Assembly (NCBI GenBank): GCA_963827065.1
Contig: CAWGZM010000005.1
Coordinates: 1 to 64,000, forward strand
Direction of reading: 5' to 3'
DNA length: 64,000 bases
Origin: JACVRW01 sp963827065
GTDB lineage: Bacteria > Actinomycetota > Thermoleophilia > Solirubrobacterales > Thermoleophilaceae
The notes below the pieces were generated by a model. That model did not search any database. It was not told the origin of the DNA and saw only the letters and a program-made list of their open reading frames with translations. This document shows, one piece after another, positions 30,793 to 39,800 of the stretch. The position numbers were made by a program, and so were the translations under genes. Position 1 is the first letter of the stretch; each line of letters opens with the position of its first letter.

Positions 30793-31683
30793 GTGCCGGC
30801 CCGGCCGCAGCTCGAGACCGGGGCGACGATCGCATGCGTCGCGCCCGCGTCGCCCGCCTTCGACCGTGAGCTCGTGGGCGTCGGCCTCAGGGCGCTCGAG
30901 GCGCACGGATATCGCCCGCTATCTCCGGCGGACCGCCGCGACGGCTATCTCGCAGGGAGCGCAGAGGAGCGCGCCACCGAGCTCGAGGCAGCGTTCGCAG
31001 ACCAGGCGGTGGACGCCGTGATGTGCGTGCGCGGTGGATACGGGTCCGGTCAGCTGCTGCCGCTGATCGACCTCGAGCGGATCGCCGCGAGCGGCAAGCC
31101 GCTCATCGGCATGTCCGACATCACCCATCTGCTGGTCCCGCTGTCGGCGGCCGGGGCGTCGTGCCTGTGGGGACCGATGCTGGTGACGCATGCGACCGCT
31201 AGCGAGTACGCGGCCTCCTCCTTCCGGGAGGCGCTCAGCGGCCGCCCCTACACCGTCGACGCCCCGGCCGCCACGGCGGTCACGATCGTGCCGGGGCAGG
31301 CACGGGCGCCGCTCACGGGCGGCACGACCTCGATCCTCTGCGCCACGCTGGGGACGCCGTGGGAGCTCGATACGGAGGGGCGCCTGCTGTTGCTCGAGGA
31401 CGTCGGTGAGGAGCCGTACCGGATCGACCGGCTGCTCACCCAGCTGAGCCAGGCCGGGAAGCTGGATGGCGCTGTGGGCTTCGTCGTCTCGGAGCACGAG
31501 CGTTGCTCCCCGGCGCGGCCCGACCGCTCGCAAACGCTGATGCAGGTGCTGCGCCGCCACCTGGAGCCGCTCGCCAAGCCCTGTCTGTACGGGCTGCCGC
31601 TGGGCCACGGCGAGCACCTGGCGAGCGTGCCGTTCGGCGTTCCGATCGTGCTCGACGCGGACGAGCGGGTCCTGCGCTGCTGA
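30793..31683 (+). CDS. LD-carboxypeptidase (S66 family, LdcA/MccF-like)
   Basis: A 296-residue serine peptidase that removes the terminal D-Ala from murein tetrapeptides during recycling. The N-terminal domain has ATIACVAPASPAF and VMCVRGGYGSGQLLPLID; the nucleophile-region GMSDITHLLVPLSAAGASCLWGP follows (GxSD), and the C-terminal domain gives LLLLEDVGEEPYRIDRLLTQL (Glu) and LPLGHGEHLASVPFG (His), completing the Ser-Glu-His triad. The start is GTG 30793, 7 bases after the prfB stop, so it is likely cotranscribed. MccF-type hydrolysis of peptidyl nucleotides is the alternative activity within S66. Confidence 0.9.
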   Translation: MPARPQLETGATIACVAPASPAFDRELVGVGLRALEAHGYRPLSPADRRDGYLAGSAEERATELEAAFADQAVDAVMCVRGGYGSGQLLPLIDLERIAASGKPLIGMSDITHLLVPLSAAGASCLWGPMLVTHATASEYAASSFREALSGRPYTVDAPAATAVTIVPGQARAPLTGGTTSILCATLGTPWELDTEGRLLLLEDVGEEPYRIDRLLTQLSQAGKLDGAVGFVVSEHERCSPARPDRSQTLMQVLRRHLEPLAKPCLYGLPLGHGEHLASVPFGVPIVLDADERVLRC

Positions 31684-31693
31684 GCGCGGACCG

Positions 31694-32053
31694 CTAGGAA
31701 TCCTCCTCCTCGACCGCACGCAGCCGGCCCTCGCGCGGCTCCTCGAGCTCCTCGAGGACACCGAGCAGCTGGCCAACGCGGCAGACGAGCAGGCGCTCCT
31801 CCTCGACCTCCACCCAGACGCCCGCGGAGGCCGGGAACACGACGTGATCGCCGGGCCGCACGGGCATCTTCACCCCGACCGATCCCCACCAGTCGAGCCC
31901 GGGGCCGACCGCCAGCACGATGCCGTGCTGGGGCGGCGTCTGGTGCTCGCCGGGCGGCAGGACGAGCCCCGAGCGCCGGATTCGGTCGGGCTCGAGCTCC
32001 TTGATCACGATCTGGTCGAAGATCGGGCGCAGCTGCTGCTTCACGGCGCCCAA
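31694..32053 (-). CDS. GroES-like chaperonin 10 family protein
   Basis: A 119-residue Cpn10-fold protein: LRPIFDQIVIKELEPDRIRRSGLVLPPGEHQTPPQHGIVLAVGPGLDWWG matches the GroES first strands and mobile loop region, then MPVRPGDHVVFPASAGVWVEVEEERLLVCRVGQLLGVLEE. It is about 20 residues longer than GroES and has an acidic tail (AVEEEDS). No groEL is adjacent, so it may be a second, specialised co-chaperonin. It is divergent from ftsH with a 32-base gap, which suggests coordinated stress expression. Confidence 0.8.
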   Translation of the reverse strand: MGAVKQQLRPIFDQIVIKELEPDRIRRSGLVLPPGEHQTPPQHGIVLAVGPGLDWWGSVGVKMPVRPGDHVVFPASAGVWVEVEEERLLVCRVGQLLGVLEELEEPREGRLRAVEEEDS

Positions 32054-32085
32054 CGATAGAAGGGAGCCGTCCCTAGGATTGAGGG

Positions 32086-34060
<1,975 letters not shown>

Positions 34061-34108
34061 CGCGGCGCGCCCGTTCCTCTCCTGCCCGGAGAGGAGGATC
34101 AGTCGTGC

Positions 34109-34138
34109 TTGACATGTGACCAAAAGGTCACCTATAAT
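34109..34138 (+). promoter_or_regulatory. ArsR-type promoter with internal operator
   Basis: TTGACA at 34109-34114 and TATAAT at 34133-34138 are both perfect, 18 bases apart. Between them lies the inverted repeat GTGACC-AAAA-GGTCAC (34116-34131). Transcription would begin at about 34145-34146, the GTG start codon itself, so the mRNA is leaderless and the downstream ArsR protein can block its own promoter. Confidence 0.85.
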
Positions 34139-34145
34139 GCGAGGA

Positions 34146-34466
34146 GTGACCGACGACGACCGTGTCTTCAAGGCGCTGGCGGACCCCACCCGGCGCCACC
34201 TGCTCGACAGGCTCTTCACGCGTGACGGCCGCACGCTGACGGAGCTCGAGTCCGAGCTCGAGATGACGCGCTTCGGCGTGATGAAGCACCTGCGCGTGCT
34301 CGAGGACGCCGACCTCGTCGTCACGCGGAAGTCGGGCCGGGAGAAGCTTCACTACCTCAACCCGGTGCCGATCCGCCTGATCCACGACCGCTGGATCGAC
34401 AAGTACACGGAGCGCCACGTGTCGGCGCTCACCGACCTCAAGACAGAACTGGAGAAGTCAGCGTGA
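34146..34466 (+). CDS. ArsR-family (SmtB-like) repressor
   Basis: A 106-residue winged-helix regulator: DDDRVFKALADPTRRHLLDRLFTRDGRTLTELESELEMTRFGVMKHLRVLEDADLVVTRKSGREKLHYLNPVPIRLIHDRW. It lacks the metal-binding Cys/His motifs of the ArsR and SmtB groups, placing it in the metal-independent group found with SRPBCC/AHSA1 proteins. GTG 34146 sits at the predicted transcription start; the in-frame ATG 34137 overlaps the -10 box and is unlikely. The stop overlaps the GTG of the following SRPBCC gene (GTGA), making a two-gene operon. Confidence 0.9.
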   Translation: MTDDDRVFKALADPTRRHLLDRLFTRDGRTLTELESELEMTRFGVMKHLRVLEDADLVVTRKSGREKLHYLNPVPIRLIHDRWIDKYTERHVSALTDLKTELEKSA

Positions 34467-34960
34467 CCATGTTGAGCGAGACCAAGACCACTCAGCTGTA
34501 CCGGGTCTTCATCAAGGCGACCCCCGAGGCGATCTGGGAGGCAATCACGAGCCCCGAGTGGAGCGTGCGCTACGGCTACGGCGCTCTGAACGAGTACGAG
34601 CTGCGCCCCGGCGGCAGGTACAGCGGCAAGGCGACTCCTGAGCTACAGGAAATGGGCATGCCCGAGGAGGTGGTCGACGGCGAGGTGATCGAGGTCGACC
34701 CTCCGCACCGGCTGGTGCACACCTGGCGCTTCCTCTGGGATGAGCTCGCCGCCGAGGGGCCGACCCGCGTCTCCTTCGAGATCAGGGAGATCGGCAACGG
34801 CGTATCGAGCCTGACCGTGACGCACGAGCTCGAGAACGCCCCGCAGACCGCCGCGCAGGTCGCCGGCGACGTCGAGGGCGCCGGAGGCGGCTGGGCCTAC
34901 ATCCTCAGCGACCTCAAGTCGCTGCTCGAGACCGGAAAGGCGCTCGAGGTCCAGGCCTGA
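34463..34960 (+). CDS. AHSA1-type SRPBCC protein
   Basis: A 165-residue Bet v1-like fold protein of the activator-of-Hsp90-homologue family: YRVFIKATPEAIWEAITSPEWSVRYGYG, then ELRPGGRYSG, DGEVIEVDPPHRLVHTWRF and a C-terminal helix after GGWAYILSDLKSLLETG. Such genes follow ArsR regulators in many actinobacteria and proteobacteria; ligand and role are unknown, and lipid or toxicant binding has been suggested for relatives. It is translationally coupled to the ArsR gene. A large palindrome follows its stop. Confidence 0.85.
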   Translation: MTMLSETKTTQLYRVFIKATPEAIWEAITSPEWSVRYGYGALNEYELRPGGRYSGKATPELQEMGMPEEVVDGEVIEVDPPHRLVHTWRFLWDELAAEGPTRVSFEIREIGNGVSSLTVTHELENAPQTAAQVAGDVEGAGGGWAYILSDLKSLLETGKALEVQA

Positions 34961-34977
34961 ACGACAAAGGAACGACG

Positions 34978-35032
34978 AAGGGGTCAGGTCTTGCAATCGA
35001 GCACGGTGCTCGAAAGCAAGACCTGACCCCTT
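34978..35032. repeat. REP/RAYT-type long palindrome, possible bidirectional terminator
   Basis: A 55-base hairpin: arms AAGGGGTCAGGTCTTGC and GCAAGACCTGACCCCTT pair perfectly (17 bp), and inside them TCGAGCAC and GTGCTCGA pair again around a single G, with only A-A mismatches between. The GGGGTCAGGTCTTGC motif is characteristic of repetitive extragenic palindromes mobilised by REP-associated tyrosine (Y1) transposases. It sits between convergent genes, 17 bases after one stop and 4 before the other, where it could end both transcripts. Confidence 0.75.
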
Positions 35033-35036
35033 TCCG

Positions 35037-36101
35037 TCAGCGCCGCTTCTCCGTCTTGCGCTCCATCAGCGCAACGTCGGCCCGGGCGAGCGCGTCCTCC
35101 GGGCTCGAGCCAACGGGTATCGCGGCGGCACCCCAGGTCAGCTCGATCCTGGTGCCGTCGGGCGCGTTGCAGGCGGCGCCGACGTTCGCAGCCATCCGGC
35201 TCAGCACGTCGTCGGCGGCTTCGAGGTCGCTGCCCGGCAGGACGACGACGAACTCGTCGCCTCCCCAGCGGAAGCAGCGGTCCGTCGTCCGGACGGAGCG
35301 CTCCATCGCGAGCGCCACCTCGCGCAGGCAGCGGTCCCCCTCGAGGTGGCCCCAGCCGTCGTTCACGCGGCGCAGGCCGTCGATGTCGACGAGCCCAACG
35401 CTGAGCGGCAGCCCGTCAAAGGCGGTGCGCGACATCTCGACGGTGAGGGCCTCGTCAAAGGCGCGCCGGTTCCCGAGCCCGGTCTGGGTGTCGACGCGGG
35501 CGAGCCGGCGTGCGACCTCCGCGCCGCTCTGCAGGCCGAGGCGCTGGCGCCGCGCGTAGAAGAGGTAGGTGATCATGATCGAGCCGAGCGCGATCAGGAT
35601 CAGGGCCTCGGCGAGCATGTCGCCGACCACCATGCTGCTCGTGCCCTGGTAGACGAGCGGCAGCCCCAGCGCCAGGACGAGCACGCCGAGAAGGACCACG
35701 GCGCGTCGCGGCGGGTGCAGTGCACCGGCTGCCATCCACAGCACGAAGAGGTCCTCGTAGGCGGAGGAGCCGCCGCCGGCAAGCCAGTTGAGCGTGGCGA
35801 TGCCGGCCACCCCCAGATAGGCGATCACGAGCAGCTCGTCGAACGAGGGGTTCCGCCGCACCACCGCGACGGCCCCGGCGAATCCGGCCAGGATCAGCGC
35901 GCCCGCGACGGCCCAGCCGGCGGCGCCGATCTCCTCGTCGACCGGCTCGAGCGGCAGGAAGGCGAGCGAGAGCAGCGCGCTCAGCGCGAGAATCGCCGCG
36001 GCCACGCGGCGCGTGGAATTCCAGTCGGCACCCTGGTACGGGTCCGCCCGGCGCTCGAACATCTCCCTCACGAACTGGACCGCCCTCCGTGGCGGCTTCA
36101 T
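35037..36101 (-). CDS. membrane diguanylate cyclase (GGDEF)
   Basis: A 354-residue protein with an N-terminal membrane module of about six helices (from VAAAILALSALLSLAFL to ALILIALGSIMITYLFYA) and a C-terminal GGDEF domain that makes c-di-GMP from two GTP. The active site is intact (RWGGDEFVVVLPG), VDIDGLRRVNDGWGH gives the metal Asp, and an inhibitory I-site RTTD lies five residues before GGDEF, so product feedback is expected. The membrane part carries no recognisable sensor motif. It ends next to the REP palindrome and starts 76 bases from the divergent nadC gene. Confidence 0.92.
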   Translation of the reverse strand: MKPPRRAVQFVREMFERRADPYQGADWNSTRRVAAAILALSALLSLAFLPLEPVDEEIGAAGWAVAGALILAGFAGAVAVVRRNPSFDELLVIAYLGVAGIATLNWLAGGGSSAYEDLFVLWMAAGALHPPRRAVVLLGVLVLALGLPLVYQGTSSMVVGDMLAEALILIALGSIMITYLFYARRQRLGLQSGAEVARRLARVDTQTGLGNRRAFDEALTVEMSRTAFDGLPLSVGLVDIDGLRRVNDGWGHLEGDRCLREVALAMERSVRTTDRCFRWGGDEFVVVLPGSDLEAADDVLSRMAANVGAACNAPDGTRIELTWGAAAIPVGSSPEDALARADVALMERKTEKRR

Positions 36102-36177
36102 GGGCCCCCCCGTGCTCGTTCAGTGTCTCCCATAGCCTGCCTTCCATGGTGCGAAACCGAAAGTCGTCTGTCCATCC

Positions 36178-36996
36178 GTGCAAGACCTGATCGATCGGGC
36201 GCTCGCCGAGGACATCGGAAGCGGTGACATCACTACGAAGGCGGTCGTGGAGGCGGATGCCCGAGCGCTGGCCCGGATCGAGCAGAAGCAGCCAGGCGTC
36301 GTGTCAGGCCTGTCCGTCGCGCAGGCCGTGTTCGAGCGCGTCGACCCGGAGCTCCGCTGGGAGGCGCGCTGCGCGGAGGGCGAGTGGCGCGAGGGCGGGC
36401 CGGTGGCCGAGATCGACGGCGCGGCGGCGTCGATCCTCGCCGCCGAGCGGGTGGCGCTCAACTTTCTCGGCCGGCTGTCGGGAGTCGCGACCCTGACGGC
36501 GACGTACGTGAGCGCGGTGGAGGGAACCGGCGTCCGGATCCTCGACACGCGCAAGACGACCCCGGGCCTGCGGGCGCTCGAGAAGGAGGCCGTCCGCGCG
36601 GGCGGCGGGACGAGCCACCGCAGTGGCCTCTACGACGCGATCCTCGTGAAGGAGAACCATGCCGCGCTGGCGGGCGGCGTCGCGCAGGCGGCCGCGAGCG
36701 CGCTCAGCGGTGCGCCCGACGGGGTGACGGTCGAGGTCGAATGCGCGACGCTCGACGAGGTCGCGGCGGCGCTGGACGCGGGGGTGCCGCGGATCCTGCT
36801 CGACAACATGGCGCCCGTCGAGCTGCGCGGCGCCGTAGAGCTCGTGGCCGGGCGCGCCGAGCTCGAGGCGAGCGGCGGAATCACTCTGAACACGATCCGC
36901 ACGGTCGCCGAGACCGGCGTCGACTACATCAGCGTCGGCGCGCTCACGCACTCCGCCCCGGCGCTCGACTTCAGCCTGTTGCTCGATCCCCGCTAG
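36178..36996 (+). CDS. nadC: nicotinate-nucleotide pyrophosphorylase (quinolinate phosphoribosyltransferase)
   Basis: Converts quinolinate and PRPP to nicotinate mononucleotide in de novo NAD synthesis; 272 residues. Family motifs: EDIGSGDITTKAVV at the N-terminus, AERVALNFLGRLSGVAT, ILDTRKTTPGLRALEKEAVRAGGGTSHRSGLYDAILVKENH (substrate-binding Arg, Lys and His residues), VEVECATLDEV, ILLDNM and EASGGITLNTIRTVAETGVDYISVGALTHS. The start is GTG 36178. nadA is only 740 bases away in the same orientation, with the convergent nrtR gene between them; nadB is not in this window. Confidence 0.95.
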   Translation: MQDLIDRALAEDIGSGDITTKAVVEADARALARIEQKQPGVVSGLSVAQAVFERVDPELRWEARCAEGEWREGGPVAEIDGAAASILAAERVALNFLGRLSGVATLTATYVSAVEGTGVRILDTRKTTPGLRALEKEAVRAGGGTSHRSGLYDAILVKENHAALAGGVAQAAASALSGAPDGVTVEVECATLDEVAAALDAGVPRILLDNMAPVELRGAVELVAGRAELEASGGITLNTIRTVAETGVDYISVGALTHSAPALDFSLLLDPR

Positions 36997-37684
36997 CCGA
37001 ACGCGGCCCGGGCGGCCGCAGCACGGCGAACGGATCAGTCACCGCGAGCGAGCGCGAGCCGAACCGGTATACGGCGGCGGGCCGCCCGCCCCCACGGCCA
37101 GGCGAGCGGCGCTCGCCCGTGGCCTCCAGCAGGCCGCGGCGCTCGAGCACGCGCCTCAGGTTGGTTGGGTCGACTGGGTAGCCGAGCGCGGCTGTGTAGA
37201 TCGAGGAGAGCTCCGAGATCGAGAACGATTGCGGCGCCAGGGCGAAGCCGATGTTCGTGTACGAGAGCTTTGCGCGCAGCCGCTCGCGGCCGGCCAGCAC
37301 GATCGCCTCGTGGTCGAAGGCCATCGGCCGCGGTAGACGGTCGACGGGGTGCCAGGCCGTGTCGCCCGGCAGGGCGGGATCGAGCCCGAGCGGCACGAGG
37401 CCCAGGTAGGCGGTGGCGAGCTGCCACTCGGCCGGGTGGCGGCCCGGGTCGCCGACCGTCTCGAGTTGCTCGAGCCAGGACAGCTCGGCGACGTCCACCT
37501 TGCGGGCAAGCTGGCCGCGGATCGAGTCGTCGAGCGCGAGGCCGTGCTCGAGGTAGCCGCCGGGCAGCGACCAGGCGCCGGAGAAGGGCTCGCGGGCGCG
37601 CTGCCACAGAAGCACGCAGAGCGATTCGTCCCGCACCTGCAGAACTACGGCGAGCGTGACATGTGTGGGGGAAGGGCGCTCCAT
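36971..37684 (-). CDS. nrtR: NrtR-type NUDIX-domain regulator of NAD metabolism
   Basis: A 237-residue protein with an N-terminal NUDIX-like domain (VTLAVVLQVRDESLCVLLWQRAREPFSGAWSLPGGYLEHGLALDDSIRGQLARKVDV) and a C-terminal winged helix (SFSISELSSIYTAALGYPVDPTNLRRVLERRGLLEATGERR). The NUDIX box lacks the full GxxxxxExxxxxxxREUxEExGU signature (no EExG), so it is a sensor (ADP-ribose binding) rather than a hydrolase, as in NrtR. ATG 37684 faces nadA with a 49-base gap, and the C-terminus overlaps the nadC end. It probably represses nadA and possibly nadC. Confidence 0.85.
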   Translation of the reverse strand: MERPSPTHVTLAVVLQVRDESLCVLLWQRAREPFSGAWSLPGGYLEHGLALDDSIRGQLARKVDVAELSWLEQLETVGDPGRHPAEWQLATAYLGLVPLGLDPALPGDTAWHPVDRLPRPMAFDHEAIVLAGRERLRAKLSYTNIGFALAPQSFSISELSSIYTAALGYPVDPTNLRRVLERRGLLEATGERRSPGRGGGRPAAVYRFGSRSLAVTDPFAVLRPPGPRSASGDRATG

Positions 37685-37715
37685 CGGTATACTTCGCGTC
37701 AACGGTTTTCGATCA

Positions 37716-37733
37716 TAAGGCAAAAACCTTGCC
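37716..37733. promoter_or_regulatory. candidate NrtR operator upstream of nadA
   Basis: GGCAA-AAACC-TTGCC is a dyad ending one base before the nadA start codon; AAGG...CCTT overlaps it. It lies in the only divergent gap between the regulator and nadA. The consensus for this lineage is not known to me, so the assignment rests on position and symmetry. Confidence 0.4.
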
Positions 37734-38747
37734 ATGAAGCCCATCGAGCTCCCGACACTCGGCCCCAGCGCCGCCCCGCCCCTCAGCACCGCCGACCTGA
37801 CGCGCATGCAGGCCGAGGTGCGCGCGCTCGCGGAGGAGCGCAACGCCGTGATCCTCGCGCACAACTATCAGGTGCCCGAGGTGCAGGACGTGGCCCACTT
37901 CGTGGGGGACTCGCTCGGCCTTTCGCGCAAGGCGGCCGACACCGACGCCGACGTGATCGCCTTCTGCGGCGTCCACTTCATGGCCGAGACCGCCTCGATC
38001 CTGTCGCCCGGCAAGACGGTCCTGCTGCCCGACCTCGACGCCGGCTGCTCGCTCGCGGACTCGATCACCGCGCCGCAGCTGCGCGCCTGGAAGGCAAAGC
38101 ACCCGGGCGCCATCGTCGTCATGTACGTGAACACGACCGCCGAGGTGAAGGCCGAGACCGACTACTGCTGCACGTCGGCGAACGCGGTCGACGTCGTGCG
38201 CCACATCTACGCCGAGCACGGCGACGACACGGAGATCCTGTTCGGCCCGGACATGTGGCTCGGCGCCTTCGTCGAGAAGACGATCGGGCGGCGCATGCAC
38301 GTGTGGGACGGCGAGTGCCACGTGCACGCCGGCATCCGCCCCGGCGACATCGCCGACGTGCGGGCCGCGCACCCGGACGCCGAGTTCATGATCCACCCGG
38401 AGTGCGGCTGCACGACCCAGGTCATGGAGTACGTGGCGTCGGGCGACGTCGACCCCCGGCGGACTCACATGCTCTCCACCGGCGGGATGCTCGACTTCGC
38501 GCGTGAGTCGGATGCCAGTGAGTTCATCGTGGCCACCGAGACCGGGATGCTGCACCCGCTCGCGAAGGAGAACCCGGGCAAGGAGTTCATCCCGGCGAAC
38601 CGCGCGGCGGCCTGCAAGTACATGAAGATGATCACGCTGCCGAAGCTGCGCGACGCGCTGCGCGACCTGCGCCCGGTGGTGAAGGTCGATCCCGTCCTGG
38701 CCGAGCGTGCCCGGGTGCCGATCGACCGCATGGTCGCGATCGGCTAG
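37734..38747 (+). CDS. nadA: quinolinate synthase A
   Basis: [4Fe-4S] enzyme condensing iminoaspartate with dihydroxyacetone phosphate to quinolinate; 337 residues. It shows NAVILAHNYQVPEVQDVAHFVGDSLGLS, FCGVHFMAETASIL, and the three cluster cysteines in TDYCCTSANAV, HPECGCTTQVM and NRAAACKYMKMITL. The internal repeats of the three-domain NadA fold are intact. ATG 37734 follows a short divergent gap shared with nrtR. With nadC this gives two of the three de novo NAD genes. Confidence 0.96.
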   Translation: MKPIELPTLGPSAAPPLSTADLTRMQAEVRALAEERNAVILAHNYQVPEVQDVAHFVGDSLGLSRKAADTDADVIAFCGVHFMAETASILSPGKTVLLPDLDAGCSLADSITAPQLRAWKAKHPGAIVVMYVNTTAEVKAETDYCCTSANAVDVVRHIYAEHGDDTEILFGPDMWLGAFVEKTIGRRMHVWDGECHVHAGIRPGDIADVRAAHPDAEFMIHPECGCTTQVMEYVASGDVDPRRTHMLSTGGMLDFARESDASEFIVATETGMLHPLAKENPGKEFIPANRAAACKYMKMITLPKLRDALRDLRPVVKVDPVLAERARVPIDRMVAIG

Positions 38748-38759
38748 CGCCTCCGGCGG

Positions 38760-39250
38760 CTAGGCCGCGACCCTGCTTGGCGCCGAGAGCTGCGCGAGCC
38801 GCTCGGCGTCCCGCGTGCCGGGCTTGGCGGCGTAGACCGTCAGCAGCTGGTCGCCGTCGTCGGCCAGCGGCAGGGCCTCGTAGTGAAGGGTCAGCGCGCC
38901 GACGCCGGGGTGGACGTAGCGCTTGCTGCCGTGGCGCTTCTGGGCGACGTCGTGGCTCTCCCACCACCCCGCGGCCTCGGCGCTGTCCGCGCGCAGCTCG
39001 GCGATCAGCGCGCGCAGTGCGTCGTCGCGGGGGTGGCGCGTCGCCGCGAGGCGCAGGAGCGCGATCGTCTCCCTGGCCGCCTCCTCCCAGTCGGCATGCA
39101 GGGCGCGCGTCGCCGGGTCGCCGAAGACGAGCCGGGCGTAGTTGCGCTCCGCGCCGAAGGGGCCCAGCAGCGCCTCGGCGGCCGGGTTCCAGACCAGCAG
39201 GTCGAGGCGCCGGCTCAGCAGGACGGCGGGCGTCGGCTCGAGCTCCTACA
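38760..39250 (-). pseudogene. MmyB-type HTH regulator, N-terminus lost
   Basis: The reverse strand encodes the ligand-binding half of an MmyB-like XRE regulator: PAVLLSRRLDLLVWNPAAEALLG, RNYARLVFGDPATRALHADWEEAARETIALLRLAATRHP, AAGWWESHDVAQKRHGSKRYVHP and LTVYAAKPGTRDAERLAQL. Directly upstream come three stop codons (TAG TAG CTG TAG), with no HTH domain and no start, so it is a truncated remnant that meets an unrelated fragment near 39241. Confidence 0.75.
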
Positions 39251-39567
39251 GCTACTACGAGCGGACCTCTCGCGACCACGCCCCCACCTGGTCGTGGGAG
39301 ACAACCGCGGCGTCGCTCGAGCCGTACCTGACGTTCAATGCGGTGGCTCAGGCCCCGCTCGTGGCCCCGACGCCGCTGCTGATCGTGCACGGCACGACCG
39401 ACGCCGCCCTCCTGCCGGAGCTCGCGCAGGCGGCCTATGACGCCGCAACGGGGCCGAAGGAGCTCGTCTGGATAGAGACCCACAACCACATCGAGCTGTA
39501 CGACCAGGATCCCTATGTGCGCGAGGCCGTCGAACATGTCCTGGGCTGGCTGGAGCGCTTGCGATGA
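39241..39567 (+). pseudogene. alpha/beta hydrolase, C-terminal remnant
   Basis: About 108 residues matching the end of YcjY/dienelactone-type hydrolases: SYSYYERTSRDHAPTWS, LEPYLTFNAVAQA, PTPLLIVHGTTDAALLPELA (catalytic Asp region) and VWIETHNHIELYD (catalytic His). The nucleophile elbow and N-terminal half are missing; the preceding in-frame sequence is the antisense of the MmyB remnant. Its TGA overlaps the next ATG (ATGA). Confidence 0.7.
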
Positions 39568-39780
39568 GCTCCGTCGCGGAGACCCTGGCCTTCTGCCTGC
39601 TCGCCCTCGACGACCATGACTGGGGCGGCGTCACGTCCTGCGGTGGTCGGCGGCACCTACCGCTTCGTACTCCGTCGCGACGGGGTGCGTTGGCGCATCG
39701 CCGAACTGAAGCTCGACACCCGCTGGCAGACCGGCGACAGCGGGGTGCTGGCGCGGGCAGCTTCCCGATCAGACGGCTGA
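39564..39780 (+). pseudogene. SnoaL/NTF2-like protein with internal deletion
   Basis: MSSVAETLAFCLLALDDHDWG is the first helix of a SnoaL-like fold. About 25 codons on, the frame changes and the text resumes as VVGGTYRFVLRRDGVRWRIAELKLDTRWQTGD, the last two strands of the same fold, ending at TGA 39778-39780. The middle ~70 residues expected for the family are absent. It belongs with the two flanking remnants. Confidence 0.6.
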
Positions 39781-39800
39781 GCCTGCCACCCTGAGGGCCG

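Noticed and set aside
38632..39537. 301-codon reverse-strand frame over the remnant patch
   Set aside because: Arg/Pro/Gly-rich and out of frame; the true coding signal on this strand is the MmyB remnant in another frame.
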